Assembly: GCF_002286975.1 (NCBI RefSeq)
Contig: NZ_NSKB01000001.1
Location: 498,733 to 562,732, forward strand
Length of the DNA stretch: 64,000 nucleotides
From: Halomonas salipaludis
GTDB lineage: Bacteria; Pseudomonadota; Gammaproteobacteria; Pseudomonadales; Halomonadaceae
Reading direction: 5' to 3'
Made by a program: the position numbers and the translations under genes. Each line of letters starts with the position of its first letter. The stretch's first letter is position 1. The notes under the pieces are model-generated. The model searched no databases. It was given only the letters and a program-made list of their open reading frames with translations, and was not told the DNA's origin. Below, piece by piece: positions 1-8,453 of the stretch.

Positions 1-368
1 CCGAGGCCGCCAGCGATATCGATAGCCTGATCGCTGGCGAGCAGGAGTCGATCGCCAATGCGCGCCAGGCTGAGCAGGCTGCCAATAGCTTCCAGAACCT
101 GGTACGCAACGCGGTGGAGCAGGCCTGGATCATTCCGGCTGGCTCGGCATCGGGCCTCGAGGCGACCCTGCAGCTCGATCTATTGCCCACCGGCGAACTG
201 ATTGGGGCTAGGATTGTAAGTAGTAGTGGGGACGGTGCCTTCGATCGCTCGGTGATCCAGGCCGTTGAGCGTGCCTCGCCGTTCCGCGAGATGCGCCAGC
301 TGCCGCCGGCCGCACAGAGTCAATTCCGTCAGTTCAATCTGAGATTCCGACCCGGGGATGTACGCTGA
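1..368 (+). CDS. tolA: TolA C-terminal domain (5'-truncated by window edge)
   Basis: Only the 3' end is present; the open frame runs in from position 3 with no start inside the window. The visible 121 residues are a short alanine/glutamate-rich helical tail (domain II end), then the compact domain III read by Pal and TolB ([22 protein letters not shown], split here as IIPAGSASG then [13 protein letters not shown], and a final FNLRFRP strand). TolA is the inner-membrane protein that spans the periplasm and transmits TolQR motor force to Pal during outer-membrane constriction. Its TGA overlaps the tolB ATG by one base, so translation is coupled. Identity rests on domain III plus the tolB-pal-cpoB order that follows. 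Confidence 0.93.
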   Translation, partial: EAASDIDSLIAGEQESIANARQAEQAANSFQNLVRNAVEQAWIIPAGSASGLEATLQLDLLPTGELIGARIVSSSGDGAFDRSVIQAVERASPFREMRQLPPAAQSQFRQFNLRFRPGDVR

Positions 369-1660
369 TGAAAGCCTTGCTGAACCTCTGGCTTGCCGCC
401 TTGCTGGTGCTGTTTGCCGCCCAGGCCCAGGCCAATCTGACCATCGAGATCACCCGCGGCAGCGACCGCGCGATTCCGATTGCCATCGTGCCGTTTGCCG
501 TTGAGGGCGGCGGCTCCCTGCCCGATGACGTCGCCCAGGTGATCAGCGATAACCTGGAGCGCAGCGGTCAGTTCGACCCGCTGTCGCGCAACTCACTCAT
601 TGCACGGCCCAGCAGCAGTAGCGACGTCACCTATCGTGACTGGCGAGCCGTGGACGCCGACTATCTGGTGGTTGGAAGGGCCAGCGAGGAGGGCAGCCAG
701 TACCGACTCCAGTTCGAGCTGATGGATGTGCTGGGCCAGCGGCGCATGATCGGCGAGGTGGTAACCAGCGACCGCAACGAACTACGCAGTGCCGCTCACT
801 ACATGAGTGATCAGATCTTCGAGGCGATCACCGGACTGCGCGGCGCTTTCTCGACGCGTATCGCCTACGTCACCTCGGAAGGTACCGGCGACGACATGCG
901 CTTCGCACTGTTCATCGCCGATGCCGACGGCCGCAATAGCCAGGAGATCCTCAGCTCCAGCGAGCCGATCCTGTCACCGGCCTGGTCGCCGGACGGCACC
1001 AAGCTGGCCTATGTCTCGTTCGAGACCGAACGTCCGGCGATCTATATCCAGGATCTGGCGACCAGCCAGCGGGTGCGCGCCACCTCCTTCCCGGGCATCA
1101 ACGGTGCACCGGCCTGGTCACCCGACGGTCGGCGCCTGGCGATGTCGCTGTCCAAGGATGGCCAGCCGGAAATCTACATCATGGACATCGCCGGGCGCAG
1201 CTTCGAGCGCATGACCGACAGCAGCTCCATCGACACCGAGCCCAGCTGGTCGCCGGATGGCCGCAGCATCGTCTTCACCTCGGATCGCAGCGGTGGCCCG
1301 CAGCTGTATCAGATGGACGTCGCCAGCAAGCAGGTCGAACGCCTGACCTTCACTGGCAACTACAATGCCCGCGGCCGCTATTCGCCGGACGGGGAGTCGC
1401 TGTTTCTGATTCATCGTGGCAACAACGGTTATCAGGTGGCGCGCCAGGATCTTGGGTCCAATCGCCTCACTACGCTGACCGATACACGCTGGGATGAATC
1501 TCCTAGTGTTGCGCCGAATGGGAGCATGGTAATCTTCGCTACCCAACAGGGTAACAACGGTGTGCTGGGGGCAGTGTCGGCCGACGGAAGAGCCGCGTTC
1601 CGCCTGCCCGCAGCTCGAGGTGACGTTCGCGAACCCGCGTGGTCACCATTTTTGAACTGA
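368..1660 (+). CDS. tolB: Tol-Pal system beta-propeller protein TolB
   Basis: This is the periplasmic Tol-Pal component that contacts Pal and TolA. The 430-residue length matches the family. A signal peptide occupies about residues 1-22 and ends AQAQA before NLTIE. An N-terminal alpha/beta domain (to about residue 160) is followed by a beta-propeller marked by WSPDG-type repeats ([52 protein letters not shown]). The start overlaps the tolA stop (TGATG), so no separate promoter is expected. It is followed by pal 39 bases downstream. Nothing is missing or unusual. Confidence 0.97.
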   Translation: MKALLNLWLAALLVLFAAQAQANLTIEITRGSDRAIPIAIVPFAVEGGGSLPDDVAQVISDNLERSGQFDPLSRNSLIARPSSSSDVTYRDWRAVDADYLVVGRASEEGSQYRLQFELMDVLGQRRMIGEVVTSDRNELRSAAHYMSDQIFEAITGLRGAFSTRIAYVTSEGTGDDMRFALFIADADGRNSQEILSSSEPILSPAWSPDGTKLAYVSFETERPAIYIQDLATSQRVRATSFPGINGAPAWSPDGRRLAMSLSKDGQPEIYIMDIAGRSFERMTDSSSIDTEPSWSPDGRSIVFTSDRSGGPQLYQMDVASKQVERLTFTGNYNARGRYSPDGESLFLIHRGNNGYQVARQDLGSNRLTTLTDTRWDESPSVAPNGSMVIFATQQGNNGVLGAVSADGRAAFRLPAARGDVREPAWSPFLN

Positions 1661-1699
1661 TCGACATTAGTGTCATTCAATTCTTACAAGGAGTTGAAC

Positions 1700-2236
1700 A
1701 TGCAATTCTCATCTTACGCCAAGGGTCTGGCGCTGGCCGCTTCACTCGTCTTCGTGGCCGGCTGTTCCAGCAGCGGCGGTACCCAGGACGGGTCCATGGA
1801 TGGCACCAGCGGCAGCGGTGCTGCCGGCCAGGGTGTCGGTAGTGGCCAGGTCAGCGGTACCGGTATGAACGGCGGCAACGGCAGCAGCCAGGCCAGCCAG
1901 CAGGGCATTCCCAGCGTGCGTACCATCTACTTCGACTTCGACCGTGACACCATTCGCAGCGAGTTCGAGTCGGTACTCAATGCCCACGCCCAGTACCTGC
2001 GTGCCAATCCCAACGCCCGTGTGGTGCTCGAAGGCCATACCGACGAGCGCGGTACCCGCGAGTACAACATGGCGCTCGGCGAGCGGCGTGCCAACTCCGT
2101 GCAGCGCTTCATGGGCGTGCAGGGCGTTTCGCCCTCGCAGCTCGAAGTGGTCAGCTACGGTGAGGAGCGTCCCGCCGTGCGCGGCCAGAACGAAGACTCC
2201 TACGCCCAGAACCGTCGTGTGGTCTTCTCTTACTGA
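1700..2236 (+). CDS. pal: Peptidoglycan-associated lipoprotein Pal
   Basis: Outer-membrane lipoprotein that anchors the Tol system to peptidoglycan. The ATG at 1700 is chosen over one ten codons upstream because AAGGAG at 1688-1693 is well spaced for it and because it gives a clean lipoprotein signal: positive N-terminus, hydrophobic core, lipobox VAGC with the acylated Cys at residue 22. A Gly/Ser-rich linker follows (about residues 23-75), then an OmpA-type domain with YFDFD, the EGHTDERGTREYN segment and LGERRANSV, the peptidoglycan-binding signature. Length is 178 aa. It lies in the tol operon between tolB and cpoB. Confidence 0.96.
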   Translation: MQFSSYAKGLALAASLVFVAGCSSSGGTQDGSMDGTSGSGAAGQGVGSGQVSGTGMNGGNGSSQASQQGIPSVRTIYFDFDRDTIRSEFESVLNAHAQYLRANPNARVVLEGHTDERGTREYNMALGERRANSVQRFMGVQGVSPSQLEVVSYGEERPAVRGQNEDSYAQNRRVVFSY

Positions 2237-2261
2237 GCCACACTCGCCAGTGGAGTGAAGC

Positions 2262-3014
2262 ATGAAACACAGCCTGAAAAGGCTGTGCGGCGCGGGAGCC
2301 CTGGTGCTCCCGCTGTCCGTTGGGGCCGCCCCGATCGTGGAGGACCTCTCGGCACAGCAGCAGCAGTCGCGCAGCTTCTATGAACAGACCGAAGTACGCG
2401 AGCCCAGCGGTGGCAGCCTGATGCTGCTCAACCAGTTGGAAGAGAATCAGCGTCAGATTTCCCAGTTGCGCGGCCAACTGGAGGAGTTGCGCCACCAGCT
2501 CGAGCAGATGCGCCAGCTCAACCAGGAGCGCTATATCGACCTCGAGGAGCGCCTGGCGGCAGTCGGCACCGTAGGCGGCAGCCCCAGCGTCGATGCCGGC
2601 GCCGCGCAGCAGGTAGCCACCGCCAGCGGTGACGGCAGCGGTGCCCAGGAGGCCTACCAGCAAGCTTTCCAGCAGGTTCAGGCGCGCGATTTCCCGGCAG
2701 CGATCAGCGCCTTCAACGCCTTCGTGGCCGACTATCCCGACCATGACCTGGCCGCCAACGGCTACTACTGGCTGGGTGAGCTGCACTCCGCCGAGTCGGA
2801 TCTCGATGAGGCCGCAGGTGCCTTCCAGACCGTGATCGACGACTATGCTGCCAGTAACAAGGTCCCGGACGCGCTCTACAAGCTGGCACTGCTACGCGCC
2901 CGCCAAGGGCAGCCGGATGCCAGTCGCGAGCTGCTTGACGAGCTGATGGAAACCTACCCGGACAGCAATGCCGCGACCTTGGCCAGCGAATTTCTCAACC
3001 AATCAGGCCTATGA
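2262..3014 (+). CDS. cpoB: Cell division coordinator CpoB (YbgF)
   Basis: Periplasmic protein that links Tol energy status to PBP1B peptidoglycan synthesis in E. coli. The 250-residue product has an N-terminal signal peptide (about 1-23, ending VGAA before PIVED), a coiled-coil trimerisation segment rich in Gln/Glu/Leu (about 45-95) and C-terminal TPR repeats (about 125-250, with FPAAISAFNAFVADYPDH and NGYYWLGELH). GGAG lies 7 bases before the ATG. It is the last gene of the classical tolQRAB-pal-cpoB order; the next gene starts within 25 bases, so read-through is likely. Confidence 0.94.
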   Translation: MKHSLKRLCGAGALVLPLSVGAAPIVEDLSAQQQQSRSFYEQTEVREPSGGSLMLLNQLEENQRQISQLRGQLEELRHQLEQMRQLNQERYIDLEERLAAVGTVGGSPSVDAGAAQQVATASGDGSGAQEAYQQAFQQVQARDFPAAISAFNAFVADYPDHDLAANGYYWLGELHSAESDLDEAAGAFQTVIDDYAASNKVPDALYKLALLRARQGQPDASRELLDELMETYPDSNAATLASEFLNQSGL

Positions 3015-3037
3015 CGGCCGTTGCCAGAGGAGCCCCG

Positions 3038-3799
3038 ATGTCCTGCAAGATCGACTACCAAGCGCGCCCCGACCTGCTTGCCGGGCGCGTGATCCTGATC
3101 ACCGGTGCCGGTGACGGTATCGGCCGCGAGGCCGCCAAGGCCTATGCCGCCCACGGCGCCACGGTGATCCTGCTGGGCCGCACCGTGGCCAAGCTGGAGG
3201 CGGTCTATGACGAGATCGAGGCCGCCGGTGGCCCGCAACCGGCGATATTCCCGCTCAACTTCGAGGGTGCTACGCTCAAGGATTTTCATGATATGGCGGA
3301 GACCCTCGACAAAGAGTTCGGGCGGCTGGACGGCGTACTTCACAATGCCGGCCTGCTGGGGCGCCTGACGCCTTTCGAGCAGTATGACCCGGCGCTGTGG
3401 GAGCAGGTCATGCAGGTCAATGCCAATGGCCCGATCTGGATGACTCAGGCGCTGATGCCGCTGCTACTGAGCAGCGACGATGCCTCGCTGGTGTTCACGT
3501 CGTCGAGCGTGGGCCGCAAGGGGCGTGCCTACTGGGGCGCTTATGCGGTCTCCAAGTTCGCCACCGAAGGCTTCATGCAGGTGTTGGCGGATGAGTTCGT
3601 CAACAATCCCGGCATCCGTATCAACAGCCTCAATCCCGGCGCTACCCGTACCCAGATGCGCAAGACCGCCTATCCCGGCGAGGATCCCAATAGCCTGCGG
3701 CGGCCGGCCGATATCATGCCGACCTACCTGTGGCTGATGGGGCCCGACAGCCGCGGTGTCACCGGCGAGCAGTTCGACGCGCAACCCCCACGCGCTTGA
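3038..3799 (+). CDS. yciK: YciK-family short-chain oxidoreductase
   Basis: A 253-residue NAD(P)-dependent short-chain dehydrogenase of the YciK type; its physiological substrate is unknown. It shows the Rossmann motif TGAGDGIGREAA, NAG (HNAGLLG), the catalytic serine in FTSSSVGRKGRAYWG and YxxxK as YAVSK, with FATEG after it. The start at 3038 is preferred over an upstream ATG at 3011 because AGAGGAG sits 6 bases upstream and because YciK proteins begin about ten residues before DLLAGRVILITGA. The gene follows cpoB at 23 bases and faces mupP. The mupP-ubiG neighbourhood is typical for this SDR in pseudomonads. Confidence 0.9.
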   Translation: MSCKIDYQARPDLLAGRVILITGAGDGIGREAAKAYAAHGATVILLGRTVAKLEAVYDEIEAAGGPQPAIFPLNFEGATLKDFHDMAETLDKEFGRLDGVLHNAGLLGRLTPFEQYDPALWEQVMQVNANGPIWMTQALMPLLLSSDDASLVFTSSSVGRKGRAYWGAYAVSKFATEGFMQVLADEFVNNPGIRINSLNPGATRTQMRKTAYPGEDPNSLRRPADIMPTYLWLMGPDSRGVTGEQFDAQPPRA

Positions 3800-3809
3800 G
3801 CGAACCACG

Positions 3810-3831
3810 GCGCAGCGGCTACCCGCTGCGC
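3810..3831. terminator. Hairpin between convergent yciK and mupP
   Basis: A perfect 9-bp inverted repeat (GCGCAGCGG / CCGCTGCGC) with a 4-base loop lies in the 42-base gap between two convergent genes. It has no T-run, so it is called as a probable bidirectional terminator on position and symmetry only. Confidence 0.5.
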
Positions 3832-3841
3832 ACGGCTCGGC

Positions 3842-4513
3842 TCACATCTCGCGTATCAAGGCCCCCACCAGCTCCTGCGGCGTTTCGAACCACAGGTCTG
3901 CCGGCCAGCGGCCGATGTCATCCTCTTCGGCAATATAGCCATAGCCCACCGCCACGGCGGTCATGCCGGCACTGCGCGCGGCCTCTATGTCACGCAGGTG
4001 GTCACCGATGTACCAGCACTCTGCCGGCGCTATCGAGAGGCGACGTGCCGCTTCCCATAGTGGCTCGGGGGCCGGCTTCTTGACCGGCAGGTCGTCGGCG
4101 CACAGCAGTGCGCCGGGCGTCAGCTGCAGCGCCTCGATCAACGGCGCGGCGTAGGCGCGCGGCTTGTTGGTGACGATTCCCCAGCCACGTGGGGGCAATG
4201 CCCAGGCGTCGAGCAGGCGTTCGAGGCCATCGAACAGGCGGCTCTGGCTGGCGACATCGCGACCGTAGGCGTCGAGCAGAAAGGCGCGTGCGGCACCATG
4301 ATCGGCATGCTCGCTGGCAAGTCCCAGCGCCAGGGTGACCAGCGCGCTACCGCCGTTGGAGACCTGGCTGCGAATCTGTGGATAGGGCAGCGGGGCGAGA
4401 CCGTGATGGGCACGCAGCTCGTTGGTGGCCCGCGCCAGGTCGGGCGCGGTGTCGACCAGGGTGCCGTCGAGGTCGAACAGCAGGGCGCGCGGTGCTGGGC
4501 AGCTCACGCTCAT
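3842..4513 (-). CDS. mupP: N-acetylmuramic acid 6-phosphate phosphatase (HAD family)
   Basis: A 223-residue HAD-superfamily hydrolase. Motif I is DLDGTLVDT (nucleophile Asp), a TNKP segment is motif II-like, a Lys lies in [10 protein letters not shown], and the acidic motif is [14 protein letters not shown]. Overall pattern, the YGYI segment near the end and linkage to ubiG match MupP of pseudomonads, which dephosphorylates MurNAc-6-P in cell-wall recycling. A plain phosphoglycolate phosphatase (gph) is the alternative. The partners amgK and murU are not in this window. The start overlaps the ubiG stop as ATGA, so the two genes form an operon. Confidence 0.82.
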   Translation of the reverse strand: MSVSCPAPRALLFDLDGTLVDTAPDLARATNELRAHHGLAPLPYPQIRSQVSNGGSALVTLALGLASEHADHGAARAFLLDAYGRDVASQSRLFDGLERLLDAWALPPRGWGIVTNKPRAYAAPLIEALQLTPGALLCADDLPVKKPAPEPLWEAARRLSIAPAECWYIGDHLRDIEAARSAGMTAVAVGYGYIAEEDDIGRWPADLWFETPQELVGALIREM

Positions 4514-5259
4514 GGCAGTTCACGACTGGCGTGCATCAGGTAGTTGACCGACACGTCGCGGGGCGCGAGGCGATAGCGGCGCATCAGCGGGTTATAGACC
4601 AGCCCGCTCTGCTCGCACACCTTGAGCCCGGTGGTACGGCACCAGCTCGACAGCTCGGCGGGGCGGATCAGCTTGCGATAGTCGTGGGTACCACGAGGCA
4701 GCAGCCGTAGCAGGTACTCGGCGCCGAGAATGGCAAAGGCATAGGCCTTGGGGTTACGGTTGATGGTCGAGAAGAACACTTGGCCACCGGGCTTGACCAG
4801 GGTCGCGCAGGCGCGTACCACCGAGGCCGGATCGGGCACATGCTCGAGCATCTCCATGCAGGTCACGACATCGAACTGGCCGGGGTGGCTGGCCGCCATC
4901 TGCTCGGCGCTGGCTTGGCGGTAGTCGACCGTCACGCCGCTCTGTTCCTGATGCAGGCGCGCGACGGCCAGTGGCGCCTCGCCCATGTCGATACCGGTCA
5001 CCTCGGCGCCACGATGGGCCATGGCCTCGGCGAGGATGCCGCCGCCGCAGCCGACGTCGATGACCGTCTTGCCGGCCAGGCCGGCGCGGGCATCGATGAA
5101 GTCGAGACGCAGCGGATTGATGTCGTGAAGCGGCTTGAACTCGCTGTCCCTGTCCCACCAGCGGCTGGCCAAGGCCTCGAACTTGGCGACTTCGGCGCGA
5201 TCGACGTTGCCATGGTGGGGATTGTCGTGTCGCTGAGCCGGATCCTGAGTGGCTGTCAT
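4510..5259 (-). CDS. ubiG: Ubiquinone biosynthesis O-methyltransferase UbiG
   Basis: SAM-dependent methyltransferase catalysing both O-methylations of ubiquinone synthesis. At 249 aa it is close to the E. coli protein (240). It contains [20 protein letters not shown], the SAM-binding [27 protein letters not shown] and FFSTINRN, all hallmarks of UbiG. The start at 5259 is chosen because AAGAGG lies about 7 bases upstream; an ATG at 5280 would add seven residues with a poorer ribosome-binding site. It is first gene of the ubiG-mupP operon and divergent from galU. Confidence 0.95.
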   Translation of the reverse strand: MTATQDPAQRHDNPHHGNVDRAEVAKFEALASRWWDRDSEFKPLHDINPLRLDFIDARAGLAGKTVIDVGCGGGILAEAMAHRGAEVTGIDMGEAPLAVARLHQEQSGVTVDYRQASAEQMAASHPGQFDVVTCMEMLEHVPDPASVVRACATLVKPGGQVFFSTINRNPKAYAFAILGAEYLLRLLPRGTHDYRKLIRPAELSSWCRTTGLKVCEQSGLVYNPLMRRYRLAPRDVSVNYLMHASRELP

Positions 5260-5421
5260 CGGGTGCCTCTTGCTGTCCATCGGGGTCGTCTCATTCTACT
5301 CTGTCGGATGCTGGCTTGTCCGTCCCGCGGCGCGAAAGCGCAACTGTTGCCGTCTAGCGTCATCCACTGGCCGGGCGGCTATGGCATAATCCAACGGCAT
5401 TCATGATCAGGAGGGATCCCG

Positions 5422-6312
5422 ATGATCCGCAAGGCCGTACTTCCGGTGGCTGGCCTCGGCACACGCTGCCTGCCCGCCTCGAAAGCCATTCCCAAAGAGA
5501 TGATCACCATCGTCGACAAGCCGGTGATCCAGTACGTGGTGGGAGAGGCGGTGGCCGCTGGCATCAAGGAGATCGTGCTGGTCACCCACTCCAGCAAGGC
5601 GGCGATCGAGAACCACTTCGACAAGCACTTCGAGCTCGAGGCGAGCCTCGAGGCCAAGGGCAAGAGCGAACTGCTCGAAGAGCTGCGCAACATCATCCCC
5701 GACGACGTCAAGATCATCAGCGTGCGTCAGCCCGAGCCGCTGGGCCTCGGTCATGCGGTGCTCTGCGCGCGGCCGGTAATCGGCGACAACGAGCCCTTTG
5801 CGGTACTGCTCCCCGATGTGCTGGTGGATGGCCATGGCCTGTCCGGCAACGACCTGGGCGGCATGATCGACGCCTTCGTCGCCAGCGGCCAGGCGCAGAT
5901 CATGGTCGAGAACGTGCCGCGGGAGATGGTCTACAAGTACGGTATCGTGGCCATCGACGGCGACGCCCCGGCGGCCGGCGAATCGGCGCCGATGGCGCGG
6001 GTCGTCGAGAAGCCCAAGGTAGAGGATGCACCTTCGACACTGGCGGTGATCGGTCGCTACCTGCTGCCCGGTTCGATCTTTCCGCTGCTGGCCGACACCG
6101 CGCCCGGCGCCGGCAACGAGATCCAGCTCACCGACGCCATCGATACGCTGCGCGCCCGCGAGGGCGTGGCCGCCTATCGCATGCGCGGCGCAACCTATGA
6201 CTGCGGCCACCAGCTCGGCTATCTCGAAGCGATCCTGGCTTTTGCCAAGCGCCACCCCAAGTATGCCGACGGCTTCGCCGAGCTGCTCGACAAGTACGCC
6301 GCCAAGGAGTGA
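5422..6312 (+). CDS. galU: UTP--glucose-1-phosphate uridylyltransferase
   Basis: Makes UDP-glucose from UTP and glucose-1-phosphate for exopolysaccharide and lipopolysaccharide synthesis. The 296-residue product begins with the nucleotidyltransferase signature LPVAGLGTRCLPASKAIPKEM and keeps VDKPVIQYVVGEAVAAG, AVLLPDVLVDG, VEKPKVEDAPSTLAVIGRY and YDCGHQLGYLEA. AGGAGG stands about 8 bases before the ATG. The next gene begins 6 bases after the stop, with its own Shine-Dalgarno overlapping the galU end, so the two are an operon. Confidence 0.97.
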   Translation: MIRKAVLPVAGLGTRCLPASKAIPKEMITIVDKPVIQYVVGEAVAAGIKEIVLVTHSSKAAIENHFDKHFELEASLEAKGKSELLEELRNIIPDDVKIISVRQPEPLGLGHAVLCARPVIGDNEPFAVLLPDVLVDGHGLSGNDLGGMIDAFVASGQAQIMVENVPREMVYKYGIVAIDGDAPAAGESAPMARVVEKPKVEDAPSTLAVIGRYLLPGSIFPLLADTAPGAGNEIQLTDAIDTLRAREGVAAYRMRGATYDCGHQLGYLEAILAFAKRHPKYADGFAELLDKYAAKE

Positions 6313-6318
6313 CGCGCC

Positions 6319-7623
6319 ATGCGAGTCCTGATACAGGGAAGTGAGCTGGCCGCGGCTACCGCCGCCGCGGCGCTGGCCAGCGTCGGGCACCGGGTGGCAT
6401 GGCTGACGCTGGCCCAGCATCCGTGGCGTGAGCTCGAGCAGGCCGACTGGCTGATCCGCGAGCCCGAGCTGCTGCACCAGCTCCACGAGGCCCAGCGCGG
6501 TGGAGCCCTGCAGATCCTCGAAAGCGATGCGGGGCTGTCGACACTGGTCGGCGACGAGCCCCTCGACGTGCTGTGGTTGGCGCTAGCCCCGGACCAGCGT
6601 GAGCTCGCCACCCACAGCGTCGACCGGATTGCCGGGATCCAGTCCACGCCACTGGTGGTGGTCAACAACTCGACCTTTCCGGTGGGCGATACCGAGCAGC
6701 TCGAAGCGCTGCTCGGGCATGCCGGCCAGGTTGCCGTGGCGCTGCCCGACATGCTCGAGGAGGGTCGCGCCTGGCAGGCCTTCACCCGCCCCAGTCGCTG
6801 GCTGCTGGGCTGCGAGGACGATCAGGCCGCCGCCCAGGTGCGCGAACTGCTGCGTGCTTTCAACCGTCGCAGCGACAGCTTCCAGCGCATGCCGCGGCGT
6901 GCCGCCGAGCTCACCAAGCTATCGATCAACGGCATGCTGGCGACTCGCATCAGCTACATGAATGAAGTCGCCGGGCTTGCCGACTCGCTGGGTGTCGATG
7001 TCGAGCACGTGCGCCAGGGGATGGGTGCCGACCCGCGCATCGGCTACCAGTACCTCTACCCGGGCTGCGGCTTCGGCGGTCCCAACTTTTCCCGCGACCT
7101 GATGCGCCTGGCCGACGTGCAGTCGGCCAGCGGCCGCGAGTCGGCGCTGCTCGAGCAGGTGCTGGATATCAACGAGCACAAGAAGGAGACGCTGTTTCGC
7201 AAGCTGTGGGGGCATTTCCACGGCCAGTTGGAGGGGCTCACCGTGGCCGTATGGGGGGCTGCCTTCAAGCCCGGCACTGCGCGTATCGATCACGCGCCGG
7301 TGCTGACGCTGCTGCGCGCGCTGTGGGCCCAGGGCGTTCATGTGCGCCTGCACGATCCGGCGGCACTGCCGGCGCTGCGCAAGGAGGTCGGCGAACACCC
7401 GCTGCTGACGCTGTGCCAGGTCGATCCCTACGAGGCGTGCCAGGGCGCCGACGCGCTGATGCTGGTTACCGAGTGGAAGTGCTACTGGAACCCCGACTGG
7501 CGGCGTCTCGGCGAAGCGCTGACCGAGCGCCTGGTGCTCGACGGTCGCAATATCTACGATCCCGCCTATGTCGCCGCCCGCGGGCTGGTGTATCGGGGTA
7601 TCGGGCGCCGTGCCGATCCCTAG
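6319..7623 (+). CDS. UDP-glucose 6-dehydrogenase-like protein lacking the catalytic cysteine
   Basis: A 434-residue protein with the three-domain architecture of UDP-glucose/GDP-mannose dehydrogenases. Recognisable family segments are NNSTFPVG, PDMLEEGRAWQ, ELTKLSINGMLATRISYMNE, the DPRIGYQYLYPGCGFGG stretch, and the C-terminal domain with AFKPGT and LDGRNIYDP. The nucleophile motif GGSCFPKD is replaced by GGPNFSRD, putting Asn256 where Cys is required. The N-terminal GxGxxG reads GSELAA, the acidic residue after beta-2 is missing, and the usual PEF is PDM. The structural Lys/Asn pair and the Asp four residues after the catalytic position are kept. Ordinary UDP-glucuronate synthesis looks unlikely. 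A regulatory or binding role beside galU is an inference. The frame is intact, so this is not a decayed pseudogene. Confidence 0.85.
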   Translation: MRVLIQGSELAAATAAAALASVGHRVAWLTLAQHPWRELEQADWLIREPELLHQLHEAQRGGALQILESDAGLSTLVGDEPLDVLWLALAPDQRELATHSVDRIAGIQSTPLVVVNNSTFPVGDTEQLEALLGHAGQVAVALPDMLEEGRAWQAFTRPSRWLLGCEDDQAAAQVRELLRAFNRRSDSFQRMPRRAAELTKLSINGMLATRISYMNEVAGLADSLGVDVEHVRQGMGADPRIGYQYLYPGCGFGGPNFSRDLMRLADVQSASGRESALLEQVLDINEHKKETLFRKLWGHFHGQLEGLTVAVWGAAFKPGTARIDHAPVLTLLRALWAQGVHVRLHDPAALPALRKEVGEHPLLTLCQVDPYEACQGADALMLVTEWKCYWNPDWRRLGEALTERLVLDGRNIYDPAYVAARGLVYRGIGRRADP

Positions 7624-7648
7624 CAACTGCTGATCACCGGCTGAGCCA

Positions 7649-7677
7649 CAAGACGTCCTGCCTCGCGGGACGTCTTG
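7649..7677. terminator. Hairpin between ugd-like gene and sodB
   Basis: A perfect 10-bp stem (CAAGACGTCC / GGACGTCTTG) with a 9-base loop sits between two convergent genes. Only short T-tracts flank it. It is a probable bidirectional terminator. Confidence 0.65.
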
Positions 7678-7691
7678 GCATCGTTACCATG

Positions 7692-8270
7692 TCAGCTGAA
7701 ATTCTGGTTGACGAAATCCCAGTTGATCAGCTGCCAGATGCCTTGTAGGTACTTGGCGCGCGCGTTGCGGTAGTCGATATAGTAGGCGTGCTCCCAGACG
7801 TCGACGGCCAGCAGCGGCGTCTGGTGATGGGCAATCGGGGTATCGGCATCATGGGTCGCCACGATCTCGAGGCCGCCGTCGGCGCGCTTGACCAGCCAGA
7901 TCCAGCCGGCGCCAAAATGCTCGAGGGCAGCGGTCTCGAAGGCCTGGGTGAACGCGCTGAAGGAGCCGAATTCGGCAACGATGGCCTCGCCCACCGGGCC
8001 ATGTGCCTCGCCGCCGCCGCTGGGTGACAGGCAGTGCCAGTAGAAGGTGTGGTTCCAGGCCTGGGCGGCCTGATTGAACAGTTCGCCGGCACTCGACTGG
8101 ATGATCTCCTCCAGCGACTTCTGATCGTCATCGGTGCCCTCGACCAGGGCATTGAGGCGCGTCACGTAGGCCAGATGATGCTTGCCATAGTGGTATTCCA
8201 GGGTTTCGGCGGAGAGGTACGGCTCCAGCGCATTCTTGTCGTAGGGTAGCGCGGGTAGTTCGAATGCCAT
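7692..8270 (-). CDS. sodB: Superoxide dismutase [Fe]
   Basis: Cytoplasmic iron superoxide dismutase, 192 aa (E. coli SodB is 193). Metal ligands are seen in YHYGKHH, WNHTFYW and DVWEHAYY. The AAQAWNHTFYW context places Gln where Fe-type enzymes have it, which favours Fe over Mn. The start at 8270 gives MAFELPALPY, the conserved N-terminus, with AGGAG about 9 bases upstream; the in-frame TTG at 8288 is rejected. It is monocistronic and divergent from the coiled-coil gene at 8454. An inverted repeat in the upstream region is listed separately. Confidence 0.97.
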   Translation of the reverse strand: MAFELPALPYDKNALEPYLSAETLEYHYGKHHLAYVTRLNALVEGTDDDQKSLEEIIQSSAGELFNQAAQAWNHTFYWHCLSPSGGGEAHGPVGEAIVAEFGSFSAFTQAFETAALEHFGAGWIWLVKRADGGLEIVATHDADTPIAHHQTPLLAVDVWEHAYYIDYRNARAKYLQGIWQLINWDFVNQNFS

Positions 8271-8293
8271 TGCCTGCTGCTCCTGCAAAAAGC

Positions 8294-8320
8294 CTTACGC
8301 TGCAACCATATATGCGTAAG
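8294..8320. promoter_or_regulatory. Inverted repeat upstream of sodB
   Basis: CTTACGC and GCGTAAG form a 7-bp inverted repeat separated by 13 bases that include the AT-rich block CATATAT. It lies 24-50 bases upstream of the sodB start, where a promoter would be expected. It may be an operator; the binding protein is unknown and it does not resemble a Fur box. Confidence 0.35.
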
Positions 8321-8453
8321 TGGTGTCGCCAGATCATAGCAGCCTGGGGTATGCTCGCCAATGACGAGGGCGTCGCTCGGCCAGGCCGACGCCGCTCACG
8401 ACGGGAGTGTGCCCCGTCCGTCTTATGACGCTCTCACGGCAAGGAGTCACCCA

